NCBI RefSeq assembly: GCF_001567565.1
Contig: NZ_LSSW01000024.1
Coordinates: forward strand, 62,001 to 126,000
Length of the DNA: 64,000 nt
Direction of reading: 5' to 3'
DNA from: Ectopseudomonas composti
Lineage (GTDB): Bacteria; Pseudomonadota; Gammaproteobacteria; Pseudomonadales; Pseudomonadaceae
The notes below the pieces were generated by a model. It was given only the letters and a program-made list of their open reading frames with translations. It ran no database searches and was not told where the DNA came from. Within the stretch, counting starts at the first letter, position 1, and each line of letters opens with the position of its first letter. Positions 25,797-37,900 of the stretch are shown here, piece after piece. The position numbers and the translations under genes are program-made.

Positions 25797-26477
25797 ATGC
25801 GACGGCGGCGTATTCAGGGAGGGCGGTGGCATCTGTCGATCCTCTGGATCGGCGGCCTGTTGCTGGCTGGCCTGGCGCTGGGCAACTGGGACTTCACGCT
25901 CATCCTGAAGAACGCCGAAAGCCGCTATGGCGAACTCGGCCCGGCGCGCAAACGCATCCTCGACTGGGAAGAGCTGATCAAGACCAGCAGCGCGCTGGCC
26001 GAAACCGACAAGCTCAATGAGGTCAACCGCTTCTTCAACCGCACCGTGCGCTTCGTCGACGATACCCGGCTGTGGCGTGAGAACGACTACTGGGCCACGC
26101 CAGTAGAAATGCTGGTCAAAGGCGCCGGCGATTGCGAGGACTACTCCATCGCCAAGTACTTCACCCTGCGCCGCCTCGGCATTCCCAGCGAGAAGCTGCG
26201 CATCACCTACGTCAAGGCACTGAACTACAACCAGGCGCACATGGTGCTGACCTATTACTCCAGCCCCAGCGCCGAGCCCTTGGTGCTGGACAACCTGATC
26301 AACGACATTCGCCCCGCCTCGCAGCGCCAGGACTTGTTGCCGGTCTACGCCTTCAACGCCGAAGGCCTCTATCTGCCGGGTTCGAATGCCCGCAAGAGCG
26401 ACTCCAAGAAGCTCTCGCGCTGGCAGGACATCCTGAAAAAAATGCACGCCGAAGGTTTCGCCGTGGGCGAAGGCTAG
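25797..26477 (+). CDS. lapG: LapG, periplasmic cysteine protease releasing the adhesin
   Basis: This 226-residue protein is of the bacterial transglutaminase-like cysteine protease family. It has an N-terminal membrane/signal segment (about 12-30) and a catalytic triad C113 (GAGDCEDYS), H148 (NQAHMVL) and D165 (LVLDNLI). LapG cuts the N-terminal retention module of LapA after the first alanine of a TAAG motif, releasing the adhesin when c-di-GMP is low (family knowledge). The target motif is present in the adhesin at 38044-38055. The next gene is lapD, 10 bases downstream. Confidence 0.92.
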   Translation: MRRRRIQGGRWHLSILWIGGLLLAGLALGNWDFTLILKNAESRYGELGPARKRILDWEELIKTSSALAETDKLNEVNRFFNRTVRFVDDTRLWRENDYWATPVEMLVKGAGDCEDYSIAKYFTLRRLGIPSEKLRITYVKALNYNQAHMVLTYYSSPSAEPLVLDNLINDIRPASQRQDLLPVYAFNAEGLYLPGSNARKSDSKKLSRWQDILKKMHAEGFAVGEG

Positions 26478-26487
26478 GAGAAGACAC

Positions 26488-28434
26488 ATGTCACTATTGA
26501 AACAACTGTTCCTCGCCATCTGCCTGTTTCTGGTCGTCGCCTTTACCGGCAGTTTCGTGGCCAGCGTCGAGACCTCTCGCGAGCAGTTGCTCAGCCAGCT
26601 GCGCTCGCATGCCCAGGACGCCGCTACGGCACTGGGCCTGTCGATGACGCCTCACGTGGACGACCCGGCCATGCTCGAGCTGATGGTCAGTTCGATCTTC
26701 GACAGCGGCTATTTCGCCAGCATCCGAGTGGTCAGCATTCCCGACGACAAGGTCCTCGTCGAACGCCGCACCGAGGTGCGAGCGGAAAATGTCCCACAGT
26801 GGTTCGTCGACCTGGTGAGCCTCGAGCCCGAAGGAGGCGATGCACTGATCATGCGTGGCTGGGAACAGGCTGCGCGGGTCGAAGTGCTCAGCCACCCGCA
26901 ATTCGCCCTGGCCAGGCTATGGGACGGCGCCATCGGCAGCCTGCTCTGGCTGCTGCTTTGTGGCCTGGTCAGCGCGGTGCTCGGTGGCTGGCTGCTGCGC
27001 ACGCAACTGCGCCCGCTCGACAACATGGTGCAGCAGGCCCAGGCCATCACCCGCCGCGAATTCCTCACCCTGCCCCGCGTGCCACGCACACCGGAACTCA
27101 AGCGCGTGGTACTGGCCATGAATCAGATGGTCGACAAACTGAAGACGCTGTTCGCCGAAGAAGCGGCGCGCAGCGAGAAATTGCGTGCAGAGGCCTATCA
27201 GGACAGCCTCACCGGCCTGGCCAACCGCCGCCAGTTCGACATTCGCCTGAGCAATCAATTGCTGGTCAACGAACAGAACGCAGAAGGCTACCTGCTGCTG
27301 CTGCGTGTCAACGATCTCGCGGGTCTCAACCAGCGCCTGGGGGGGCAACGCACAGACGCCCTGATCGAGGCACTGGGCGAGCAACTGCGCAACCTGCTGG
27401 GCGGCCCGGGGCGCAGCAAGTGGCTGGCCTCGCGCAACCGTGGCGGCGAATTCACCCTGCTCGCCCCAGGACTGAGCGGCGACGATGCTGACCACCTGGC
27501 AAACGAGATCAGCGATGCGCTGCAGAGCCTGAAACAGACCGGAGCCAGTGATTGCGAGCCAGTCGCGCACCTGGGCATTGCCGCCTTTCGCCCCGGCGAG
27601 CAGGCCACTGCCGTCATCGGCCGGGCCGACCAGGCCCTGGCCCAGGCGCAAAGCCATACGGACAAATGCTGGGCACGCCTGGACGACTTCGCGGCCCAGA
27701 GCAATGAGGGCCTGCACGACTGGCGTGGCTGGATCGACAACGCACTGAACCAGGGCAAGCTGCAACTGTATTTCCAGCCGGTGGCCGAATGCGACGGGGG
27801 CACGGTGATGCAGCACAAGGTGCTGGCACGCCTGCTCGACCCACAAGGTGAAGCCATCACCGCCGGCCGCTTCCTGCCCTGGATCGAGCGCCTGGGCTGG
27901 TCGGCGCGCTTCGACCTGGCGATGCTCGAACACAGCCTGGAGCATCTGGCGCGACATCCTCGGCCGTTGGCCCTGAGCCTGTCTGCCGCCACGCTACGTA
28001 ACGCCAAGGACAAGGCCCGCCTGCTGGAAGTCCTCGGGCGTCATACCGAGCTGGCACACCTGATGACGCTGGAGATCGACGAACACTATCTGCCGCCCCC
28101 AGCAGAGCTGGAAGACTTGAGTCAGAGCATTCGGGAGCTTGGCTTCAACCTGGGCCTGCAGCACTTCGGTGGTCGCTTCAGCCTGATCGGCAACCTGACG
28201 CACCTGGGCCTGGCCTATCTAAAGATCGACGGCACCTACATCCGCGCCATCGACCAGGAAAGCGACAAGCGACTGTTCATCGAAGCGATCTATCGCGCAA
28301 CCAACAGCATCGACCTGCCACTGATCGCCGAGATGGTGGAAACGCAGGGAGAACTCGCAGTACTGGCAGAGCTTGGCATCCACGGGGCCATGGGCCGACT
28401 GATCGGCGCCCCTACGCCCTGGAGTGATCGCTAG
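26488..28434 (+). CDS. lapD: LapD, c-di-GMP receptor controlling LapG
   Basis: This 648-residue inner-membrane receptor has a first helix at about 5-25, a periplasmic LapD/MoxY-N domain (about 26-150), a second helix (about 152-172) and HAMP. The GGDEF domain is degenerate (SRNRGGEF where an active enzyme has GGDEF) and the EAL domain is degenerate (KVLAR in place of EALxR). It therefore binds c-di-GMP without making or breaking it and passes the signal outward to capture LapG. It forms an operon with lapG. Confidence 0.92.
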   Translation: MSLLKQLFLAICLFLVVAFTGSFVASVETSREQLLSQLRSHAQDAATALGLSMTPHVDDPAMLELMVSSIFDSGYFASIRVVSIPDDKVLVERRTEVRAENVPQWFVDLVSLEPEGGDALIMRGWEQAARVEVLSHPQFALARLWDGAIGSLLWLLLCGLVSAVLGGWLLRTQLRPLDNMVQQAQAITRREFLTLPRVPRTPELKRVVLAMNQMVDKLKTLFAEEAARSEKLRAEAYQDSLTGLANRRQFDIRLSNQLLVNEQNAEGYLLLLRVNDLAGLNQRLGGQRTDALIEALGEQLRNLLGGPGRSKWLASRNRGGEFTLLAPGLSGDDADHLANEISDALQSLKQTGASDCEPVAHLGIAAFRPGEQATAVIGRADQALAQAQSHTDKCWARLDDFAAQSNEGLHDWRGWIDNALNQGKLQLYFQPVAECDGGTVMQHKVLARLLDPQGEAITAGRFLPWIERLGWSARFDLAMLEHSLEHLARHPRPLALSLSAATLRNAKDKARLLEVLGRHTELAHLMTLEIDEHYLPPPAELEDLSQSIRELGFNLGLQHFGGRFSLIGNLTHLGLAYLKIDGTYIRAIDQESDKRLFIEAIYRATNSIDLPLIAEMVETQGELAVLAELGIHGAMGRLIGAPTPWSDR

Positions 28435-28506
28435 ATAACGGCGCCCCGATCAGACGCAACGGCATGGCCCTTTTGCGCTGCGGGCCAGGCGATGCAGCGC
28501 CGGAAA

Positions 28507-28848
28507 TCAGACCAGATGGTGCTCGTCGTCGCCGAGCAGGCCGCTAAGCCCTTCGATCTCGGCACGAGCAATCGCGCGCTGATCGAGCTTCTGCCGCGCC
28601 GCTTCAGGCAAATCGGTGTAACGGATGACGCCACGCTCCACCAGCACGCTGACGACGTCTTCGAGTACCCGCACCAACTCCAGGTCCGACTGTTTCAGGC
28701 CATCCAGGCGGGCCTTGACCTCTTCCCTGGCCGTCAGCCAGTTGTGCAGTTCCTCGCTTTCGACTGCCAGGTTTTCCGTCATGCCCTCGAAGGGTTCGTA
28801 CTCGACTCGCAGCAAACGCCCGGCGGCGTCACGCTGTACATAGACCAT
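28507..28848 (-). CDS. Small conserved lap-linked protein of unknown function
   Basis: This 113-residue protein opens MVYVQRDAAGRLLRVE and is rich in charged helices after residue 25, ending GLLGDDEHHLV. No signal peptide, membrane helix or known catalytic motif is visible. Relatives in pseudomonads are often labelled tryptophan synthase beta subunit; nothing here supports that. It follows the adhesin gene on the same strand, beyond the adhesin terminator, and is convergent with lapD. A link to the Lap system is suggested only by position. Confidence 0.75.
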   Translation of the reverse strand: MVYVQRDAAGRLLRVEYEPFEGMTENLAVESEELHNWLTAREEVKARLDGLKQSDLELVRVLEDVVSVLVERGVIRYTDLPEAARQKLDQRAIARAEIEGLSGLLGDDEHHLV

Positions 28849-28865
28849 GCCTGCTCTCTCCTGGC

Positions 28866-28899
28866 CAAAAAAAACCCGCTACCTGAGAAGGTAGCGGGT
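28866..28899 (-). terminator. Intrinsic terminator of the lapA-like gene
   Basis: On the minus strand, ACCCGCTACC, a 6-base loop and GGTAGCGGGT form a perfect 10-base-pair stem, followed by a run of eight T (28867-28874 as A on the plus strand). It sits just past the adhesin stop codon. Confidence 0.9.
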
Positions 28900-28917
28900 C
28901 GATCATATAAGTGAAGG

Positions 28918-31900
28918 TCAGACGGTATCTACATTTAACGTACCGTCGTTGAGCATGGCCAGTATCACGCTGCCGGTATTGCCCCCGGCACCGTACCCAC
29001 CCACGTTGCTGTCACCCAGCAGGTTGACGTCCTGCAACACGATGGTCTGATCGGGGCTGCTGAAATCGCCCGTGCCCATGGCACTGACCTTGATCGTGGT
29101 ATCCCACGCACTATTTCCCACCCCAGATAGCTGACTGGAGGTGATCTGCAGGTAGTTGAGCAGGTTGCCAACATCGCCGGCGGAGCCATGCTCACCAACC
29201 AGCAGATCGGCGAGATCCAGGCGATCACCGTTGCTCGAGCCATTGAAGTTGCGCACGAAGTTGAGCACCGTATCGACACCACCATCGGCATCGCCATTGA
29301 GCCAGACGAAGGTGTCCTGACCACTGCTGTTGTTCGCCGATCCACCGCTCAGGATGTCGTTACCACGACCGCCGATCAGCACATCGTTGCCGCCGCCCCC
29401 ATACAGTGTGTCATTGCCTAACAGGCCGCTGAGCACGTTGTCCTGATTGCCGCCGATGAGGTGATCGTTGAAGTTCGAACCGATCAGGTTTTCGATGCTG
29501 CTTAGGTTGTCGCCGGAGGCGCCTCCGCCAACGTTTCCGCCACTGGCATTACCCGAGTTGCTCAGCGTGATCTGCACGCCCGAACCGGCATCCAGGTAAC
29601 TGGCGGTATCGTTGCCTTCGCCGCCATCGAGGACATCGCCCCCCGCACCACCGACCAGCAGGTCGTCGCCGTAACCACCTTCGAGCTCGTCGTTACCACC
29701 ACGCCCGATCAGGATGTCGTCGCCGTCCCCGCCTTTGAGGCTGTCTTTGCTTGCGTCGCGGCCGATCAGGATTTCGTTCTGGTAGGTGCCGTTGATGGTA
29801 CCCGAGTCATAGGTCACGCTGACCCAGGCATCATCGCTACTGCTGCCGGCGTTGGCCGTGTAACTGAAACCACCACCACTGACTCCGGTATCGTTGAAGG
29901 TCAGATTTTCCCCGGCCTGAGCAATCAGCGACAGGCCGGCAATGGTCGCCAGGGAGATGCTGCCAAAACTGGGGCGGGCACCGTACGGGCCGGTATCGTT
30001 GACCAACAGCGCCCATTTGGGAATCCAGACCTGGCTGGAGTCGTTGGTCAGCACCGTATCGTCGCGCGCGACCAGAGTCTGAAGCCGCAGATCGACACTC
30101 AGGTCGAGGCTCGAACCGGATCTGTCACCGTCGTTGTCCTGCAGGACGAAGTCGATGCTCTCGCTGACCAAGCCAGCACTCACTGGCGGCGTATAGACGA
30201 ACGCTCCGCTGTCCATGTCCACGCGAATGCGACCGCCCAGATCGGTGATCACCTGCAACTCGTTGCTCGAGGTGTCGAAGCTCCAGGTGTTGGCTCCCGG
30301 TCCCGCGCTGATCGAGCCGCCAGCCGACGGGTCGTAGGTGTAAACGGTATCGTTGACGGTGATGGACAGCACGAAGCCGCCATCGGCGCCGAAGGTCGAG
30401 ACACCGGATGGCTCGGCCAGGTTACCGACTATGGGTTGTGCCGTCGCGGTAGCCCCCAGCACCGCGCCAAGCTGACTCATATCGGTGATCAGTACACCGT
30501 TGTCGTCGCTGCCGGAGCCAGTACCGTCATAGGCCACCTGATTCAACGCCGCCAGGGTCGATCCCCCGAAGCCCAGAGCGTAGGAGCGGATATCCTGGGT
30601 GTTGAGGAAGTTCTCCCATGCTTGCCGCTCGGTGGTGGACAGATCACGGTTGGACGGGTCCGGGTTGCCATCGGAGAGGAAGTAGGAAACGTTCTGCGCA
30701 CCGCCAAGTGCACCATCCTTGACGAAGCTGGTCTGGGCCTGGGCCACCGCCGAATCGTAGTAAGTGCCACCACCGGCAGTCAGATCCAGAATCGCCGCCT
30801 TGGCTTCCTGGAAGTCCACCCAGACCTTCTGCTCATAGCCACCGGCTGCGAAGGTCACCAGGGTGATCTTCACCTCGCCCAGAGCCTCGTAGCGTTCGAT
30901 CAACTCGATGGCTGCCAGTTTCACCGCCTCCAGACGGTTCAGGCCATCGAAGCCGGCACCGGAGGTCATGCTGCCTGACACATCGAGAATCAGCATCAGG
31001 TTGGTATCCACTCCGCCGGAGACCTGCCCCGTGAGAGTCTGCGGTTGGGCAACCGGCATGTCGTCCTCGATGGCGATCTGGAAGTCACGCACCAGCGGCA
31101 CACTGCCAGAGCCGTTGCTGGCCGTGATAAAGCCGCTCAGATCAAGCACCATCACCTGCTCATCGTCGCCACCGGCAGGGTGATCGACTGGCCCCAGCAG
31201 GTTGAGCTCATACTGGCCGTTGCTCTGCAGGGTAAAGGTGAACACTGGGTTACCCGCCCCGGCGCTGGCGACCAGCATGTTGCCCTGAACGCTGAAGGTC
31301 ACCGGTACGCCATTGGAAGTCAGCCCTGCGATTGCTCCCCCGCTTAGCCCAAAGCTGACGCCGGCACTATCGGCAACCACTCCGGACAGGTCGCCTGTTG
31401 CCTGGGTGACCGCAGGCCCGTCGTTGGCCAGGCCATTGGGGCTCAGCGCGTCCTCATGCACCAGGTTCGCAGTAAGCGGGCTGGTATCGAGCACACAGAT
31501 GTTCAGATTGGCGCTGGAGCTGTCACCGTCACCATCGACGATGGTGTAGGTAAATTGCTCCAGACTGTCGGCAGAGACGTTCAGCGGCGGCGTGTAGCTG
31601 TAGCTGCCATCGGCCCTGACCACCAGACTGCCGCCCAATGGGGTGACGATCACCCCGGTGGTGCCAGCCTGGACGTAGTAGGTCACCGTGTTGCCACTGA
31701 TCGCGTCGGCCGGGTTGCTGCCACTCTGGTATGGGCTGACATCACTGACCACGAAACTGATCTGGGTCACCAGCACGGGTTCGTCGCTGCTCAGGTGATC
31801 CACGCCACTCACCGGATCGACATCGCTGACGACGTTGCCGGTCACCGGCGTCGGTACCGTAGCCTGCAAGGTTGCGTTGAGGTCGGTCGCAGAGTTCACC

Positions 31901-34900
31901 AGAGTCGGCGCCTCGTCATTATCCTCGACCTGCTGCAGCGCGTTGATCGCCGCCGCGTTGCCCGAGACATCCAGACCTACGGCAAAAACCTCGACGTCGT
32001 TGGTATTGACGAATGTCTCCCAGCCCGCAGGCACACCCCCTTCGTTGGGTTCGCCATCGGAAAGGAAGTAAACCCGGTGCTCGTAACCCGCCAAACTCGG
32101 GCTAGTGATATTGCTGCTGAGATGACTCTGCGCCAGAGTCAATGCATCGTTGTAGTCGGTGCCGCCGCCACCTCCCAGGCCCTGAATGGTGCTGATGACG
32201 CTGTCGACATCGGACGCGTTAGTCACCACCAGTTGAGCGTTGGATTCGAAGTCGATCACCGAGATATTGAGTGGGACGCCCAGGCTTTCGTAGCTCTGCA
32301 GCATGTTGACCAAGGCAGCCTTGGCCAGAGCCAGCCGATTGGACGACGGCGGCACCATGCTGCCGGAGGTGTCGATCACCAGAACCAGGTTGAAGGGCGG
32401 CGCATTGGTTTCGCTGACGCAGATCGAGTTGTCCTGGGCCTGGGGGCCATCGTCCTCGATCACGAACACGCCCTGCCCCAGATTGAGGCCAACGCTATGG
32501 CTGTCGCCGTCGCCATCAGTCACCGTCTGCACCAGTTGTAGCGCGTCGGCATTGGCCAGCGTCAGCGTCGCACTGTCGTCGGCATCACTCGCATCGGCAT
32601 GCCAGATGTTCTTCACCTGGGTGAATTTGAGCTCGCCGTTGCTGCCCACCTGCTCGATGCTGAAATAGGTGTCGCCGCTGATCGCGCCGACCCCTACTAC
32701 TACTCCCGGTGACAGCTGATCGAGCACAATGGCCTCGCCACGACCGAAACCATCACCGTCCGTTGCCGAGCGGTCGGATGGATCCAGACCAAACAAGCCA
32801 GTCGCGACATCCGTGCCGGTCAACTCCAGGCTGTAGGTGATCGCGCCGGGCCCGTCGGAGCCATAAACCGCGTTGCTGGTGTCGAAATTGGCGGTGAAAT
32901 CAACCGTCACCGAGTCATCACCAAAAGCCGCATGGCTACCGCCGATATCCGTACCCACCGGCCGCGTTTCGTCAAGAATGGCCAGAGGAACAGCGACATT
33001 GGACATCAGAGCAGCCGTCGGGCCGTCGTCCTGGAACGAGAAGTAGGATGTCTCGTCGTTCACCAGATCGATCTCACCAGTCTTGGTTACGCTGTCGTCG
33101 TCGCCGTCTACAAGCGTCACCTCGTACTGCAGTTTCAGCGCCCCGTCTCCTTGCAGCAACAGATCCACGGCCTCATCGAAACGCTGGTCGTTGTCCGGGT
33201 GCTTGATGGCCTCAAACAAGGTGGTCTGCAACTGAGGCTTACCATCGACGGTCACGATGGCGATGCTGAAGACCGTGTTATCCGCTGTATCGATGCCCAG
33301 TACGGTTGAGCTGTCGTCTGGATCGATAATCAGCTTGATGGCCCCCCCTTCGGTTGCCAGCAGATTGGTAGCCAAGCCTTCTTCCGGAATCCCGGCGAAG
33401 CTCAGTACCGCGCTCTGCGACGCCGCGCCGTCCGCCCCAGCGCTAGCCGTCACGCCGAACAACGCTGCCAGGCCACCAACCACTTGAGTGGTGAACTGCG
33501 CCAGCGCGGGCGGCACATCATCGTTGCTGTAATCCTGAGAGGTATCGTCATTGTCGGCGTATTGGTCAACCGCTCCACGGGTTTCGTCCAGAGTGGCCTG
33601 CAATTGCCCGAGCCCCTGCTGATCGACATCCACGCACAGCGTCGGCACATCGTCTTCGACATTAATCACGAACAGACCCTTGGTACCAGCCGGTATCTGG
33701 ACGGGATCCTCGTCACCGTCGGTAGCCGTCAACAGGGCAGTGAAGTCAATGCCCGTAACGCCACCACTCGCCCAGAGCTCGGAGTCGTTGCCGTCCGCTT
33801 GTGGATGGTCCAGCGGCCCCTGCAGTTCGAAGCTGAAGTCACCGTTGGCATGAATGACCAGGGTGAACACCTCATACCCTGCGCCGGCCGTTGCCGTGAG
33901 CGTCGTGCTAACCACCTCGCCATCGACGACTTGCTCGCTGACGACATAGGTCAACGGCTCACCACCCGAAGTAAGGCCCTGATCGTTCAGCAGCATCGCG
34001 GCGGTATCGGTGTCGACCAAGCCGAAGCTGCCGGGGCCATCGGCACCGAAGGCAACCAGGGAGGTCAGACTGGCGGCACCAAGAGCGGTGCTCACCACCA
34101 GCGTCTGGCTGCCCGCATCCGGGTTGCCTGGGTGAGGGTCGCTCAGCAAGTCTTCATGCACCGTGCCTCCCACCGGTGCCTTCGCGGTCCAGGTGGCCTG
34201 GATATTCACGTCGTTGTAGTCGTTGTCGCCACCAGCGTTGACGTCTTCCCAGTTCTGGTTACCGGGCGCGCCATTGTCCTGAACATGCTCCATGGCGCTG
34301 GGATTTAAGGTCGGGTCATCGAACACCACGTTGGCTCCACCGGCGCCGTCGAGTGCGGTATCGCCAACGAAGGCCTGCCACTGACCGTCGACCAACTGGA
34401 AGGTCACGTCGGTGCCGTCAGCGACACCATTAGCGCCCCCATTGGGAATGATGAAGAACCCTACGGAATCCGGATCCAGGCCGTGCAGGGTGATGAACTC
34501 GCCAACGCTCAGCAAGGTGGTATTGCCCCAGACGACCTGGCCACTGACCGGCTGTCCGCCATCCCCCTTGATGTAATAGCCGTAGCTGTTGGCGTACGAG
34601 GCATCGCCGCCCTGGTAAGTCAGCGTCAGGCAATGTTCCGGGCCCACATCAGCGAGTATCGGGGTGTCGTCATCGACCACCACTTTCACCATGCCGCTGG
34701 CAACATCGTTGTCACCATCCTTGACGGTGAAGCCTAGCTTGAGGAGCAACTCGTCCTCGGTACCCGCAACCTTGTGGTCCAGCGGCGCTTTCAGAGTAAA
34801 GGTGTAATCCTGATTGTTGGCCGCGACCTGCAAGGTGAAAACGGTAACCTTGCCCGAGTCCGTCATGTAGTAGCCTTCGAGCGTACCGCCCTCACCACCC

Positions 34901-37900
34901 GCTCCGGGTTGCCAGTCCAGCATCACCGCATGCCCGCCAGAAGTGACTGGCTGCCCGGAAATGGTCTTGGCTGCACCTTCGTTGAAGCTCAGGCTCTTCA
35001 GGCCATCGGAGCCAGCATCGATACCCAGGCTACCGGTGTCTGCAACGTCATAGCCGGAATCGCCCGGGCCGCCATCGTTGGCATCGGGCAGTGGCAATGC
35101 ACCCTGTGCCGCCGCGCCATCCTCATCGACGTACACCGTGCTGTAATGATCGACTGACGGACCATCGTCTTCGAAGCCGATCACCTTGCCCAGGTCGACA
35201 CGGTCTGAGCGATCGTAGTCGCCGTCCTTGTCGTAGACCGTGACCTTCACACCCAGCACGCCCGAGGCCAGGCTTTTCAAGCTGTCATGGTCGTTACCGT
35301 CGTAACCATGATTGATCGCTTCGTACTGCCACAGCTGGATATCGCCATCCTGCTCGTCGATACGAATACGGAATACGACGTCACCTTTGCTGTCGATGCC
35401 GACGACATCGTCACCGTATGCCCACAACTTGATGGCGCCGCCGTCAGTAGCGTAGAGCCCGGAGAAGGCGCCATTGCTGAAGCTGAATTCGAAGCTGCGG
35501 CGGCTGGTATCTTCGCCATCCGAGCCGCCATCGACCTGCAGTTTGAACAGGTCCTCGCCTTTCACTCGCGCATAGCCGATCACATGGTCAGGTTGACCAG
35601 CCTCGTCGTTGGGCTTGGTATAGCCTTTCTCGTCCTTGCCCGAACCATCGGTACCGACCGACTCATCGGCCACCACCTTGACCCATTTCTGCAATTCGAA
35701 GCAGGTGACTTTCGGGCCATCGTCTTCGAAGCCGATCACCTTGCCCAGGTCGACTCGGTCCGAGCGATCATAGTCGCCGTCTTTGTCATAGACCGTGACC
35801 TTCACGCCCAATGCGCCTGACTTCAACGTGAGCAGGCTGTCATGGTCATTGCCGTCGTTACCGTGGTTGATGGCCTCGTATTGCCACAGCTGAATATCGC
35901 CGCTCTGTTCATCGATGCGGATGCGGAACACCACATCGCCGTCCGCATCGCGGCCAATCACATCATCACCGTCGGCATACAGCTTGATGATGCCGCCATC
36001 GGTAGCGAACAGCCCGGACCAGGCGCCACTACTGAAACTGAACTCGAAGCTGCGCTTGCTGGTGTTCTCGCCATCGGATCCGGCATCGACCTGCAACTTG
36101 AACAGGTCCTCGCCCTTGACCTTGGCATAGCCGATCACGTCAGCCCCATGCCCCCACTCGTCCGCAGGCCAGGCGTGACCGCCCAGTTCATCTTTCAACG
36201 AGCCTCCGAGGCCAACCGACTCATCGGCCACCACCTTGACCCATTTCTGCAATTCGAAGCAGGTGACTTTCGGACCGTCGTCCTCGAAACCGACCACCTT
36301 GCCCAGATCGACGGTTTCACTCGTACTGTCGCCATCACCGTCGTACACCGTAACCTTCACGCCCAGGACATTCTTGGCCAGCGTCTTCAGCGCATCGTGG
36401 TCGTTGTGGTCGTACCCGTGGTTGATCGCCTCGTACTGCCAAAGCTCGACGTCGCCGGTTTCCTCATTGATGCTGATACGGAAAACCGTCTGCCCATCGC
36501 TGTCTTTGCCGAGCACATCACCGTCGTCACCGGCAAACAGGCTGATTGCGCCGCCATCGGTGGCACTCAGGCCGGAGAAAGTGCCCTCCGTGAAGATGAA
36601 CTCGAAGGTGCGTCTGCTGGTTTCCTCACCATCCGCGCCGCCATCTACGTGCAGACGGAACAACTCTTCGCCCTTGACCTCGGCATGGCCGATGACACCG
36701 GCACCCTGGCCCCACTCATCCATGGGCCAGGCATGGCCGCCAAACTCATCCTTCAATGACCCACCCAGGCCAACCGACTCGTCGGCGACGATTTTGACCC
36801 GCTCCAGCTCGAAGCAGAGAATCCGCGGGCCATCGTCCTCGAACTGAATCAGCTGGCCAACACCGACACCCTCACTGACGGCCACGTCGCCGTCACTGTC
36901 AGTCACCGTCACCACCGCCTGGATCAGGTTGACCGACTCGCCTTCCCCGCCATCGAGTAGCAGGCTGATGGCCTCGTCATGGCTGCTTCCACCAATCGGG
37001 TGCTGCAGCGACAGGTACTGGGCCAGGCTCAGCACGCCAGAGCTTGGGTCGATCATCACCGCGAATGCAGCATCGCCGTCAGCGTCACCCACCCGTCCGA
37101 CGATGAGGTCGCCCTCCTTGAACAGGTAGATGCTTTCTCCAAGGGTCGTTTTGAGCCCGGAGTCGATGCCGTCGCCACCGGTGATGGCCAGGCTGATGAC
37201 CGTGCTGGCTGCGGCATGATTGTCCGCGCCGTAGCTGCTACCGGCCGTGCTGACCACAGCCTCTGTACTTCTCGACCAGCCCATCGCGCTGCCGAGTGCG
37301 GCAAATGCCCCCGGCAGCTCTCCCAGAGGTCTGTCACTGTCCTGCAGACCCGCGGTCTCGTCGTGTGACACACCTTCGGACTGCTCATTGAGCGAGAGCA
37401 TCGCCACCGGGCTGTCGTCATCGATCAGGATACTCAGGCTACCCGTCGCAGGTGTGCCATTGCCGTCGGTGATGGTGTAGTTGAACAGGTAGAGGATGTC
37501 GTTCTCGTCACTGCCGCCCTCTGGCGCTGCATGGTCCAGCGTCGCCAACAACTCGAACTGATAAGTGCCTGTCGCCAGATTGGTGACCTGGGCGACGAAA
37601 ACCACGGTTTCCCCCGCGTAGGCAGTGAGCGTCAGGCCATCAGCACTTACGCTGTAAGTCAGTGCTACCCCGGCTGAAGTGACGCCAAGAGCAGCGAGAC
37701 CAACAGTTGACCAGGTAAAGGTACCGGGCCCATCTGGGCCGAAGTCATAACCCAGTGTTCCGGTTACCAGCGTGGCCTCACCATCCAGGTCATTCACGCC
37801 GCCAACGATACCGTCGGGCAAGCCTTCTTCATCCACCTGATTGGACGCAGTGCCACCGGTGGGGATGCCATCGACTGCAGGTTCGGCCAGCGCGATGGGC

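Noticed and set aside
26488..28434. Active diguanylate cyclase or phosphodiesterase
   Set aside because: The GGDEF and EAL motifs are degenerate (RGGEF, KVLAR) and the context is that of the receptor LapD.
28507..28848. Annotation as tryptophan synthase beta subunit
   Set aside because: The protein has 113 residues and no PLP-binding lysine or fold of that enzyme.
35166..36843. Regular repeats that might suggest a CRISPR array or satellite
   Set aside because: The period is 555-558 bases, in frame with coding repeats of the adhesin; there are no short direct repeats with unique spacers.
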